Positions 37,601 through 45,788 of a DNA stretch of 64,000 nucleotides are shown here, piece after piece; within the stretch, counting starts at the first letter, position 1; each line of letters opens with the position of its first letter. The notes below the pieces were generated by a model. That model worked only from the letters and a program-made list of their open reading frames with translations. It ran no database searches and was not told where the DNA came from. Where the stretch lies: contig NZ_CP022367.1 of NCBI RefSeq assembly GCF_003119115.1, positions 770,001 to 834,000 on the forward strand, given 5' to 3'. Origin of the DNA: Azospirillum sp. TSH58 (GTDB lineage Bacteria > Pseudomonadota > Alphaproteobacteria > Azospirillales > Azospirillaceae). The translations under genes and the position numbers were made by a program.

Positions 37601-38483
37601 GCCGACCCCGGTCTGGGACGGCGGCAACCCGGAGGGCATGACGATCCTGCTGCACGACGAGCAGGGGCTCGGCGACGGCATCCAGTTCGTCCGCTACGCG
37701 CCCCTGCTGCGCCGCCAGGGCGCCCGCGTGATCGTCGAATGCAACGACCGTCTCGTCCGCCTGTTCGCCACGCTCCCCGGCGTGGACGGAGTGGTCAGCC
37801 GATCCGGCGCAACGCCGCCGCACGACGCCCACGCCGCGCTGCTCAGCCTGCCGCACCGCCTCGGCACCACGCTGGCGACCGTTCCGGCCGACGTCCCCTA
37901 CCTGCGCGCCGAGCCGGAACTGGTGACACGCTGGGCGACGCGCCTGGGGCCGCCGCCCAGGCTGCGGACGGGGCCGCGGACGGGGCTGAGAGTGGGGCTG
38001 GTGTGGGCCGGCAACCCCGACTTCAAGGACGACCGCCGGCGCTCGCCGGGGCTGGACGCCCTGCGGCCGCTGCTCGACGTTCCGGGCGTCGCGGTCTTCG
38101 GCTTGCAGAAGGGAGCGGGACGGCGGGAGCTGGAAACCTGCGGGCCGCTGCCGCCGTCCTTCACCGACCTCGGCGCGGAGATCGCCGACTTCGCCGACAC
38201 CGCGGCGATCATGCAGAACCTCGACCTCGTCATCAGCTCCTGCACGGCGCCGGCCCATCTGGCCGGGGCGCTCGGCCGCCCGGTCTGGACGCTGCTGCCG
38301 GACATCGCCGACTGGCGCTGGCTGGAGCGCGGCGACACCACCCCCTGGTACCCGACCATGCGCCTGTTCCGCCAGGACCGGCCGGGCGACTGGGCGTCCG
38401 TCGTCGCCGACGTGCGGACGGCGCTGGAGCGGGCCGTGACTGCAGGTGTGGCTACAGGAGTGGCGACAGGGGCGGCACCGTGA
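34623..38483 (+). CDS. GT4-GT17-TPR-GT9-like multi-domain glycosyltransferase
   Basis: 1286 residues carrying three transferase domains. Residues ~1-370: GT4-like (LGGSQSALCYLAEAL; RFAETSCIAVMEALAAG with E-x7-E). Residues ~480-745: GT17-like (RIYDCFQFYNELDLLEVRL, VLVEATFTHAGEPKPLHY, MIVVSDADEILRP), a family known for bisecting-GlcNAc transfer in eukaryotes and common in bacterial surface-sugar loci. Residues ~775-985: TPRs. Residues ~985-1275: GT9-like, almost identical over its second half to the protein encoded at 28603-30429. It is cytoplasmic. The frame is intact throughout, so the fusion is not an assembly slip. The 3' end overlaps the convergent OGT gene by 32 bp. Confidence 0.87.
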   Translation: MTVKIAFLDPAGGDYTPDTPRLRPLGGSQSALCYLAEALAATGQEVTLVNGTRTPGVVRGVRCLPASAVSWEGMRAFDVVVLLNGCPTEALTRLRAALDGGRKLILWMQHAVDQPAAQCVADPQARACWDGYAFVSRWQMDGYRTAFGLDPGRCRILRNGIAPAFSSLFPAGADIVAAKPWPPVLAYTSTPFRGLDALLDSVPRLRAAIPGTTLRVFSSLEGYQVPADQDPYRALYRRCRETEGVEYVGAVSQDALAEALRGATALAYPNRFAETSCIAVMEALAAGCLVVSSALGALPETTAGFARLIPVPEDPAEHAVRFADAARTALLAWRDDRPATGRRLREQVDHVTAAMGWAGRAGDWLAWLGELRSDQGSGATPGTTPAAAAVTADLAEAQQRLLGALGKHLNARPPAAGEQAWRAEARALIALVERSLRLDHNTEKNRSAVWTALRGFDAWFAYVTTLTDAPPPAAPPAGGRRIYDCFQFYNELDLLEVRLAELDAVVDRFVLVEATFTHAGEPKPLHYAENRARFAAYADKIIHVVVDDDPGGFAWQREAHQRDAILRGLDGCDPTDMIVVSDADEILRPWVMERLRREADDGRALFAPHLDIFLYFLDLKSPDPWVSVAAAPWELIRRIGANRARYLTKLGHGRVVPDAGWHFTWMGGIERFRAKLQAFAHREMIAAFEQDPAANRERLDRFYATGRFDGGAVPGMWTSLAPVPIDAGFPRLIHERIDHFRALGWISPDAQPPVPAPAPAPEEPTPEPGSEHRLAAVLDPASIDAFHALAMERLGRNAPAAAVGPLRRCAALDPSGTFHRFHLAHALLIGQRHGEAEGVLRELVRLAPDDHRARANLGIALKNLGRQDAAVGAGRSALALAPAEPGVLSNLGLALSLGAGGDAEAARILRRAVAVDPDFTAARLNLGLVLSKLRRIGEAEAQCRRVLDRDPDHAEAHTLLGTCLLLRGELEAGFREYEWRTRLADRQVTPRGLPTPVWDGGNPEGMTILLHDEQGLGDGIQFVRYAPLLRRQGARVIVECNDRLVRLFATLPGVDGVVSRSGATPPHDAHAALLSLPHRLGTTLATVPADVPYLRAEPELVTRWATRLGPPPRLRTGPRTGLRVGLVWAGNPDFKDDRRRSPGLDALRPLLDVPGVAVFGLQKGAGRRELETCGPLPPSFTDLGAEIADFADTAAIMQNLDLVISSCTAPAHLAGALGRPVWTLLPDIADWRWLERGDTTPWYPTMRLFRQDRPGDWASVVADVRTALERAVTAGVATGVATGAAP
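37895..38275 (+). repeat. Inverted repeat arm B (paralogous GT9-like segment)
   Basis: Partner of 28788-29165 in opposite orientation, about 9 kb away. The near-identity covers a coding segment of the GT9-like domain. Recombination between the arms would invert the intervening 9 kb and exchange the C-termini of two transferases. Confidence 0.85.
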
Positions 38484-40380
38484 AGGACTCGGGCGGCAGG
38501 CCGGCGGCGTGGCGGTCCCACATCGTCCGGTAGGCGCTCTCCAGATGGCGGGTGAAGCGGGGGCTGTCGAACAGCGGGGCCGTCGCCCGCCCGGCGGCGA
38601 GGCGGCGGCGGTAGGCGGCGAGCGTCGCCGGATCGCCGGCCAGCCGGACCGCCAGCGCCTCGTAGGCGTCGAAGCTGGCGGTGACCGTCTCGGGCAGGCC
38701 GACGGCGTTCAGCAGACCGGCGGCGACGCGCGACGCGAAGGTGTCGCCCATCCGCGTCACCACCGGCAGGCCCATCCACAGGGCGTCCGAAACGGTGGTG
38801 TGGCCGGTGTAGGGAAAGCTGTCGAGGAACAGGTCGGCCAGACGGTAGCGGGCGAGGTGCCCGGCCTGCGGCCGGTGGGGCGCGAAGACCAGACGGTCGG
38901 GATCGACCCCGCGCCGTGCCGCCTCGCGCCGCAGGTTGTCCGCGCCGTCCAGGCCGGGATGCTGCAGCCACAGCACGCTCCCCGGCACCCGCGCCAGCAC
39001 GCGCATCCACAGCCCGAACAGCGACGGGGTGATCTTGAACGGCGCGTTGAACGCGCAGAAGACGAAACCGTCCGGCGGCAGGCCGCAGGCGGCGCGGTCC
39101 GGCACCGGCGCGTCCAGCGGCCGGCGCCGGTCGTTGACCTGATAGGAGTCCGGCAGGATCACCAGCCGCTCCCGGTAATGGGGCTGATGCTCCGGCGGCG
39201 TGACGAAGCGGTCGCCGATGACGTAGTCCATGCTGTCGCCGCCCAGCGTCCCCGGATAGCCGAGATAGGCGACCTGGACCGGCGCCAGCCGGCGCGCCAG
39301 AAGGTCGAACCGGACGTGCCGCGTGTAGCCCTTCAGATCCACCAGGATATGGACGCCCTCGGCCGCGAGCAGCGCCCGCACCGCCTCCGCATCGCATCCG
39401 CGGATGTCGTGGAAGGCGTCGAAGGCGGCCTCCAGCCGGCGGCGCATCGGGCTGCCGTCGTCGGGACCGTAGGAACCGGCGACGACGCGGACGCGGTCGC
39501 GGTCGTGCAGCTCGAACAGCTCGGCCGCCAGATAGGCGGTGGCGTGCTCGTGGAAATCGGCGGAGAGGTAGGCGACGGTGAGCCGCCCGCCGGGGCCAAG
39601 GGGAGGCGCCGTTGGAACGGCGGCTTGCGGAAGCGCCAACGGTTGCACCACCGCACGGTGGAAGTGGCGGGCGGCGCGGTCCTGCTGCGCCGGGCCGGTG
39701 TCGATCATCAGGGTGAGCAGCGGCAGGGCGATCCCCCGGCCGCTGTCGATGACCGCCAGCGTCTCCCGGCAGAGATCGTCGTAACCGTCCCAGTCGCACT
39801 GCGACACAGCGGCGAACAGCCGGTCGCCGAGGGATTCGGTACGGCCGGGGTCGAGCCGGTACGCCCGACCGTAGGCCCCCGCCGAGCCCGCTTCGCCCGC
39901 GTCGCGCAGCGCGTGGCCGGACTCGCGCCACGCCTCGGCGTCGTCCGGCGCCAGCGCGACCGCCCGGCGAAGAACGGCGCGCGCCGCCGCGGGCCGGCCC
40001 GACTCGCGCAGCATCGCTCCCAGAGCGACGACCGGCCCGGCGTCGGTCTGTCCGGGGGCCAGCCGGAGCGCCCGCGCCTGAAGCGCCGCCGCCTCGGCGG
40101 GACGGCTCCGGCGCCGCAGCAGAAGCGCCAGATTGAGGCAGGCGTCGGCCAGATCCGGCTTCAGGGCGATGGTGACGGCGAAGCGGCGCTGCGACTCCTC
40201 GGCCCGGCCCAGCGCAAAGGCGGCGACGCCGAGAAGGAACGAGGCGTCATGGTGGTCGGGCCGGACGGCCAGGATGGCGCGGCACACCGCGCCGCACTCG
40301 GCGTGCCGGCCGTTCTGGTAGAGCGTCAGGGCGTAGCCCAGCGCTTCGGCGGGGGACGCAAAGTGCCGGGCCGTGCTCAT
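38452..40380 (-). CDS. TPR/SPINDLY-type O-GlcNAc transferase-like protein (GT41)
   Basis: 642 residues: TPRs to about residue 250, then a GT41 catalytic region with LTVAYLSADFHEHATAYL, ILVDLKGYTRHVR, APVQVAYLGYPGTLGGDSMDYVI, FCAFNAPFKITPSLFGLWMRVL and the C-terminal LFLDSFPYTGHTTVSDALWMGLPVVT. These are the hallmarks of bacterial OGT/SPINDLY and HMW1C-type enzymes that modify proteins in the cytoplasm with UDP- or GDP-sugars. Its end overlaps the convergent gene by 32 bp. It is divergent from the TPR-GT9 gene at 40517. The sugar and target are not known. Confidence 0.92.
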   Translation of the reverse strand: MSTARHFASPAEALGYALTLYQNGRHAECGAVCRAILAVRPDHHDASFLLGVAAFALGRAEESQRRFAVTIALKPDLADACLNLALLLRRRSRPAEAAALQARALRLAPGQTDAGPVVALGAMLRESGRPAAARAVLRRAVALAPDDAEAWRESGHALRDAGEAGSAGAYGRAYRLDPGRTESLGDRLFAAVSQCDWDGYDDLCRETLAVIDSGRGIALPLLTLMIDTGPAQQDRAARHFHRAVVQPLALPQAAVPTAPPLGPGGRLTVAYLSADFHEHATAYLAAELFELHDRDRVRVVAGSYGPDDGSPMRRRLEAAFDAFHDIRGCDAEAVRALLAAEGVHILVDLKGYTRHVRFDLLARRLAPVQVAYLGYPGTLGGDSMDYVIGDRFVTPPEHQPHYRERLVILPDSYQVNDRRRPLDAPVPDRAACGLPPDGFVFCAFNAPFKITPSLFGLWMRVLARVPGSVLWLQHPGLDGADNLRREAARRGVDPDRLVFAPHRPQAGHLARYRLADLFLDSFPYTGHTTVSDALWMGLPVVTRMGDTFASRVAAGLLNAVGLPETVTASFDAYEALAVRLAGDPATLAAYRRRLAAGRATAPLFDSPRFTRHLESAYRTMWDRHAAGLPPESFTVPPLSPLL

Positions 40381-40516
40381 GGCTCCCCCTCGGTGCCGCC
40401 GCCCCCGGACCGTCCTGGAGGCGTGCGGAGCGTGAAATCGTCGGAAAAAGGGTTACCATCGGGCGCGGCATTTCCAAACCCATTTGCCGGATCGACCAAC
40501 TGGATGGAGAGGGTGG

Positions 40517-42067
40517 GTGAGCGAGGGGACGTTCGACGGGTCCGGCTTCGACGGGTCCGGTGACGTGTTCGTTCAGTGCTTCGGCTCGGGTATGCGTCAC
40601 GTCGAAGCCGAATCGCTGGACGAGGCGGCGCGCTCCTTCCGAACGGCGGCGGCGATCCGGCCGGAGCATCCGGTGGTCTGGTTCGTCCTGGGGCTGGTCC
40701 TGCGCGGTCTGGGGCGCCTGGACGGCGCGGCGGTGGCGCTGCGGGCCGCCTTCCACCTGCGGCCGGACGACGCCGACACGCTGTTCCAGTGGGCAGCGCT
40801 GCTGATCGAGCGCCGCCGGACCGGCGAGGCGGTGGCGCCGCTTCTCCGGCTCGTCGCGTTGCGGCCCGGTCACCCGGACGCGGCGTTCACCCTCGGCAAC
40901 GCGCTGATGGCCGCGGACGAGCCCGAACGGGCCGAAGCCGCCTACCGGCTGGCCGTGCTCCTGGAACCGGGCTCGGCGACGGTCAACAACAACCTGGGCG
41001 CGGCGATCCTGTCGCGAGGACGGCCGGATGAGGCGGCCGTGAGCTACCGGCGGGCCGTCCGGCTTGAGCCGGGATCGGCCGAACACCACAAGAATCTCGG
41101 CGTCAGCCTGCTCACCGCCGGGAACTTCGAAGAGGGCGCGCCCGAGTATGAATGGCGCAGCCGGCAGGCCGTCTGGCAATGGAACCGCGACCAGCCCGGC
41201 ACGCCGCTGTGGGATGGCGGCCCGCTGGACGGAAAGACCATCCTGGTCCATTTCGAGCAGGGGCTCGGCGACACCGTGCAGTTCATCCGCTACATGGCCG
41301 TGCTCAAGGCCATGGGCGCCCGCACGGTCTTCGAATGCCAGCCCCCGCTGAAGCGCCTTCTCGCCGGGGTTCCGGGCATCGACCGGCTGGTGGCGCGCGG
41401 CGAGCCGCTTCCCGAGGCCGACTGCCTCGTGCCCCTGATGAGCCTGCCCCATCGCTGCCGGACGACGGCGGCGACGATTCCCGGCGGCGTTCCGTATCTG
41501 CGGGCCGATCCGGACCGCACGGCCTTCTGGCGGCGGCGGATCGCCGAGGCGGGGCCGCGGGACGCGTTCCGTGTGGGCATCCAGTGGCGCGCCGCGGGGG
41601 CCGACCGCTCGATTCCGCTGGAACGCTTCGCGCGCTTGTCGCACCTTTCCGGGGTGCGGCTCTACAGCCTGCAGAAGGCGGACGGACCCGGCCGGTGGGA
41701 GCGGCCCGACGACCGGCTGGGGATCGTTTCGCTGCCGGACAGGGACGGAAAAGACGAGGATGAGGGGTTTGTCGACACCGCCGCGATCATCGAGGGCATG
41801 GACCTGATCGTCGCCTGCGATTCCGTGGTCGGCCACATCGCCGGCGCCATGGGGCGTCCGGTGTTCCTGGCCCTGCCCTGGCTGGGGGACTGGCGCTGGA
41901 TGCGCCATCCCGACCGCACGCCCTGGTACCCGCAGACCCGGCTGTTCCGCATGGCGCGCCGCAACGACTGGGACGGGGTGATGGCCCGGATCGCCGCCGA
42001 GATCGCCGCCGAGATCGCCACCCGGATCGCCGCCACGGTCGCCCGGCGCGCCGCGGGGATGTCATGA
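40517..42067 (+). CDS. TPR protein with GT9-like glycosyltransferase domain
   Basis: 516 residues from the GTG at 40517, which has GGAGAGGG just upstream; the frame opens 11 codons earlier without such a site. The N-terminus has a 15-bp in-frame duplication (FDGSG twice). Residues ~25-195 are TPRs. A GT9-like domain follows (ILVHFEQGLGDTVQFIRYM, then FRVGIQWRAAG, FVDTAAIIEGMDLIVACDSVVGHIAGAMGRPVF). The C-terminus has a 12-bp repeat giving IAAE/IATR heptad-like units. It heads an operon of three genes whose starts overlap the preceding stops. Confidence 0.86.
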   Translation: MSEGTFDGSGFDGSGDVFVQCFGSGMRHVEAESLDEAARSFRTAAAIRPEHPVVWFVLGLVLRGLGRLDGAAVALRAAFHLRPDDADTLFQWAALLIERRRTGEAVAPLLRLVALRPGHPDAAFTLGNALMAADEPERAEAAYRLAVLLEPGSATVNNNLGAAILSRGRPDEAAVSYRRAVRLEPGSAEHHKNLGVSLLTAGNFEEGAPEYEWRSRQAVWQWNRDQPGTPLWDGGPLDGKTILVHFEQGLGDTVQFIRYMAVLKAMGARTVFECQPPLKRLLAGVPGIDRLVARGEPLPEADCLVPLMSLPHRCRTTAATIPGGVPYLRADPDRTAFWRRRIAEAGPRDAFRVGIQWRAAGADRSIPLERFARLSHLSGVRLYSLQKADGPGRWERPDDRLGIVSLPDRDGKDEDEGFVDTAAIIEGMDLIVACDSVVGHIAGAMGRPVFLALPWLGDWRWMRHPDRTPWYPQTRLFRMARRNDWDGVMARIAAEIAAEIATRIAATVARRAAGMS

Positions 42068-43866
42068 CGGGCGGGATCGACGCGGCGTCCCGGCTGTACG
42101 GCGCCGGGCGGCTGACCGAGGCCATCGACGCCTGCCGGGCCGTGCTGGCGGCGGAGCCGGGGCAGCCCGACGCGCTCAACCTGCTCGGCGCCGCGCTGTT
42201 CTCGGCCGGTCAGGACGGCGCGGCCAGGGAGGCCCTGCGCGACGCCGTCCGCAGCGCTCCGGGGCATGCCGCCGCGCTGACCAACTTCGGCATCGTCCTG
42301 CAACACCGCCGGGAGTGGCCGGCCGCCACGCGCGCCCTGCGCGCGCTGGCGGCGGTGCAGCCGGAGTCCGCGCCCGTCTTCAGCCGGTTGGGCATGGTGT
42401 TTCAGGAAATGGGAGACCTGGACGGCGCCGTCCGGTTCCTGCTCCGCGCCGCACGGCTCGCCCCCGGCCCAAGCGTGCAATGGTACAATCTCGGCCTGAT
42501 CGGGGTGCTCGTCGGCGACCTCGCGGCCGCGGTCCGCAGCCTGCGCCGGGCGATCGCGATCGCCCCCGAGGGCGTCCTCGCCCACGTCCAGCTCGGCGAG
42601 GCGCTGCTGCGTCTCGGCCGGCTGGACGAGGCCGCCGGGGTGTTCCGCCGGGCGCTCCGGATCGACCCGACCGTCCCCGAGGCGGTCAACGGCCTGGCGC
42701 GCTGCGGGCGCTACCGGACCGCCGCGGCCGCGGCGCTCTCCGGATCGGAACCGGGACCGCAAAGGGGGTTGGTCGTCCGCGGCGCCCTGGCGAGCGCCAC
42801 GGGCTACGGCTATTTCTGCCAGCGCTTCATCCGGACGCTGCGCCAGCGGTCCGTGCCCCTCCAGGCGATCGGAATCGGCGGTCCCGAATCCTGGCGGAAG
42901 GAGGATCTCGACCCGCCGGTCCCCGCCAAGGCCCTGGTGAACTTCCTCATCCCCCTGGCGGTCGAGCGGGTGCCCGGTCTGGCCACGGTGACCTTCTCGA
43001 TGTTCGAGGGAACCCGCATACCCCCGGCCTGGCGGCGCCAGTGCGAGCACAGCGACCTCGTCATCGTGCCCACGGAATCGTCCCGCGTCGCCTGGGCGGC
43101 GCAGGGCTATCCGGAGGATCGCCTGCGGGTCTGCCCGCTGGGCGTCGATCCGGAGGACACCGACGGCAGCGCCCCCGCACCGACCCTGGTCGATCCGCGC
43201 GGCCGGCTGGTCTCCAGCTACCGGCACCGCTTCATCAACGTCTCGGACTTCATTCCCCGCAAGAACATCGACGGCCTGCTGCGGGTCTGGCTGCGCAGCA
43301 CGGCGCGCACCGACGACGCGGTGCTGATCCTGAAGCTGGGCAAGGGGAACAACCCGGCCTTCGGCGCGGAACTCGCCGATCTGGTCCGGCGGACGGAGGC
43401 CGCCGTCGGGAAGCGGATGGCCGACGCGGCGCCGGTGGTGCTGGTCAACCAGCTCCTGTCGGACGCCGACATGACGGGGCTGCTGCGGGCGGCGACCCAT
43501 TACTGGAGCATGTCGCACGGCGAGGGCTGGGACCTGCCCCTCTCCAAGGCCGGGGCCATGGGGTTGAGCCTGATCGCGCCGCGCCACTCGGCCTATGTGG
43601 ATTATCTCGACGACCGGGTGGCCCGGCTGATCCCGGCCACCGTCCGCCCCGCCCGCCTGCCCTACAGCGAGCAGGCCTACCCGCCGTTCCACGGGCTCGA
43701 CTGGTGGGACCCGGACGAGGACGCCGCGGCGGACATCCTGACCGCCATCATCCGCGGCGGCGACACCGGCCACCCGTCGGCCCGCGACCATCTGGTGCAA
43801 GGCTTCACCTGGACCCGCGCGGCGGACCGGCTGCTCGCCATCCTCGACGAGGCGGGCCTGCGGTGA
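42064..43866 (+). CDS. TPR protein with GT4-like glycosyltransferase domain
   Basis: 600 residues. Residues ~1-215 are TPRs. Residues ~235-600 form a GT-B domain: RGALASATGYGYFCQRFI, FSMFEGTRIPPAW, FINVSDFIPRKNIDGLLRVW and the donor-side SHGEGWDLPLSKAGAMG. In ordinary GT4 enzymes the last motif reads E-x7-E; here the second Glu is Lys (EGWDLPLSK), which may alter donor use. The ATG overlaps the previous stop (ATGA), so it is coupled to both neighbours. Cytoplasmic. Confidence 0.82.
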   Translation: MTGGIDAASRLYGAGRLTEAIDACRAVLAAEPGQPDALNLLGAALFSAGQDGAAREALRDAVRSAPGHAAALTNFGIVLQHRREWPAATRALRALAAVQPESAPVFSRLGMVFQEMGDLDGAVRFLLRAARLAPGPSVQWYNLGLIGVLVGDLAAAVRSLRRAIAIAPEGVLAHVQLGEALLRLGRLDEAAGVFRRALRIDPTVPEAVNGLARCGRYRTAAAAALSGSEPGPQRGLVVRGALASATGYGYFCQRFIRTLRQRSVPLQAIGIGGPESWRKEDLDPPVPAKALVNFLIPLAVERVPGLATVTFSMFEGTRIPPAWRRQCEHSDLVIVPTESSRVAWAAQGYPEDRLRVCPLGVDPEDTDGSAPAPTLVDPRGRLVSSYRHRFINVSDFIPRKNIDGLLRVWLRSTARTDDAVLILKLGKGNNPAFGAELADLVRRTEAAVGKRMADAAPVVLVNQLLSDADMTGLLRAATHYWSMSHGEGWDLPLSKAGAMGLSLIAPRHSAYVDYLDDRVARLIPATVRPARLPYSEQAYPPFHGLDWWDPDEDAAADILTAIIRGGDTGHPSARDHLVQGFTWTRAADRLLAILDEAGLR

Positions 43867-45776
43867 TGGGCGACACGGCCGACACGGCGGCGGTGCGGAG
43901 CTTCGCCCTCGCCCTGGACCATCATCGGGCGGGCCGGCTCGACGCCGCCGAGGCCGGCTACCGGGCGATCCTGCGCGACGATCCCGGGCACGCCCACGCC
44001 AACAACAATCTGGCCATCCTGCTGCGCGGCGCGGGGCGGTGGGAGGACGCCGTCGCCTGCTACCGCCGGGCCGTCGCGGCGCTGCCGGACGACGCGCCGA
44101 TCCGCAGCAATCTTTCCTGCGCCCTGGCCGACCTGGGCCGGCCGGCGGAGGCGCTGGCGGCGGTGCGCGTGGCGCTGTCCCTGTGCCCGGACTACGCCGA
44201 CGCCTGGTTCAACGCCGGCAACCTCCTGAAGACCGCGCGGGAGCCCCACCGGGCGATCGCCGCCTACCGCCGGGCGCTGCGGCTGAAGCCCGGCATGGGC
44301 GGGGCCCACAGCAACATGGGCGACGCGCACCGCGACCTCGGGGAATCGAGCCGCGCCGTGGACTGCTACCGGGCGGCGATGCAGGCGCAGCCCGACCTGC
44401 CGCAACCCGTCGTCAACCTTGGCGAGACGCTGAAGGAGCAGGGGCGGATCACCGAGGCCATCGCGGTCTTCCAAGGCGGGATGGAGCGCCACCCCGATCT
44501 GGCCCTGCTGCACTCCAACCTGCTGCTCGCCCTGCATTACACGCCCTGGGTGCCGCCCGAGATCGTCGCCCGCGCCCACGCGCACTGGAACGAGCGGCAC
44601 GCCCGGCCGCTGATGCCGCAGGGCCGGCAATTCCTCAATGACCGCGACCCCAACCGGCGGCTGCGGGTGGGCTATGTCTCGCCCGACTTCCGCGCCCACG
44701 CCTGCGCCCATTTCATCGAGCCCCTCCTGCGCGAGCACGACCGCGGCGCGGTCGAGCTGTTCGGCTACGCCACCTCGGACCAGCAGGACGCGGTCACCGA
44801 ACGCATGAGGAGTCTGTGCGACGGCTGGCGGTCGCTGGCCGCGCTGGACGATGCCGCCGCCGCGGCGCTGGTCGAGCGCGACCGCATCGACATCCTGGTC
44901 GATCTGGCCGGCCACACGGCCTCCAGCCGGCCCCTGCTGTTCGCCCGCAAGCCGGCCCCGATCCAGGTCGCCTGGCTGGGCTATCCCGACACCACCGGCA
45001 TGCCGGCGATCGATCACCGCCTGACCGACGCGATCGCCGACCCGCCGGACCTCACCGACGCGTGGCACGCCGAGCGGCTGATCCGCCTGCCCAGGGGGTT
45101 TCTCGCCTTCCAGCCGTTGCGCGTCGCCGAGCCACGGGAGGAGCCGCCGGCCCTGGTCAACGGCTTCGTGACCTTCGGGTCCTTCAACAACGCCGCCAAG
45201 GTGACGCCGGAGGTGGTGGGGGTCTGGTCGGCCATCCTGGCACGCGTGCCGTCCGCCCGCCTGATCCTCAAGAGCCGTGCCTTCGCGGACGCGCCGACGC
45301 GGGCGCGCTATCTCCAGCGGTTCGCCGCCGCCGGCGTGGCCCCCGGCCGTGTCGATCTCCTCGCCCCGATGGACGCGATCGACGCCCATCTGCGGGCCTA
45401 CGACCGCATCGACATCGGCCTCGACCCGTTCCCCTACAACGGCACGACCACCACCTGCGAGGCGCTGTGGATGGGGGTGCCGGTGATCACGCTCGCCGGC
45501 CGCCAACACGTCGCGCGGGTGGGCGCCAGCCTGCTGACCCAATGCGGGCTGGCCGACCTCATCGCGACCGACGAGGCGGGCTACGTCGAAACGGCCGTCG
45601 CCATGGCCGGCGACACGGGGCGCCTGGCCGCGCTGCGCCGCGGCATGACGGAACGGATGGAGCGTTCGGCGCTCAACGACCATCGCGGCTTCGCCGCGGC
45701 GGTCGAGGCGGCCTATCGCGGCATGTGGCGCTCGTGGCTCGCGGGCGATCGGGAGGAAACGGCGGCGGACCGCTGA
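43866..45776 (+). CDS. TPR/SPINDLY-type O-GlcNAc transferase-like protein (GT41)
   Basis: 636 residues. Residues ~10-230 are six to seven TPRs. The GT41 region (~255-625) has LRVGYVSPDFRAHACAHFI, ILVDLAGHTASSRPLLFARKPAPIQVAWLGYPDTTGMPAID, FGSFNNAAKVTPEVVGVW and LDPFPYNGTTTTCEALWMGVPVIT. It keeps more classical OGT features (GHT, GYPxTTG) than the protein encoded at 38452-40380, so the two may use different donors. The start ATG shares one base with the preceding TGA. It is the last gene of the three-gene operon and convergent with the TPR-GT9 gene at 45789. Confidence 0.93.
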   Translation: MGDTADTAAVRSFALALDHHRAGRLDAAEAGYRAILRDDPGHAHANNNLAILLRGAGRWEDAVACYRRAVAALPDDAPIRSNLSCALADLGRPAEALAAVRVALSLCPDYADAWFNAGNLLKTAREPHRAIAAYRRALRLKPGMGGAHSNMGDAHRDLGESSRAVDCYRAAMQAQPDLPQPVVNLGETLKEQGRITEAIAVFQGGMERHPDLALLHSNLLLALHYTPWVPPEIVARAHAHWNERHARPLMPQGRQFLNDRDPNRRLRVGYVSPDFRAHACAHFIEPLLREHDRGAVELFGYATSDQQDAVTERMRSLCDGWRSLAALDDAAAAALVERDRIDILVDLAGHTASSRPLLFARKPAPIQVAWLGYPDTTGMPAIDHRLTDAIADPPDLTDAWHAERLIRLPRGFLAFQPLRVAEPREEPPALVNGFVTFGSFNNAAKVTPEVVGVWSAILARVPSARLILKSRAFADAPTRARYLQRFAAAGVAPGRVDLLAPMDAIDAHLRAYDRIDIGLDPFPYNGTTTTCEALWMGVPVITLAGRQHVARVGASLLTQCGLADLIATDEAGYVETAVAMAGDTGRLAALRRGMTERMERSALNDHRGFAAAVEAAYRGMWRSWLAGDREETAADR

Positions 45777-45788
45777 GCGCCGGGGGGC

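Noticed and set aside
34503-38258. The upstream extension of the GT4 frame to a 1663-residue protein
   Set aside because: The added part is antisense to the multi-domain gene at 34623 and lacks family motifs. The GTG at 34502 has a better site.
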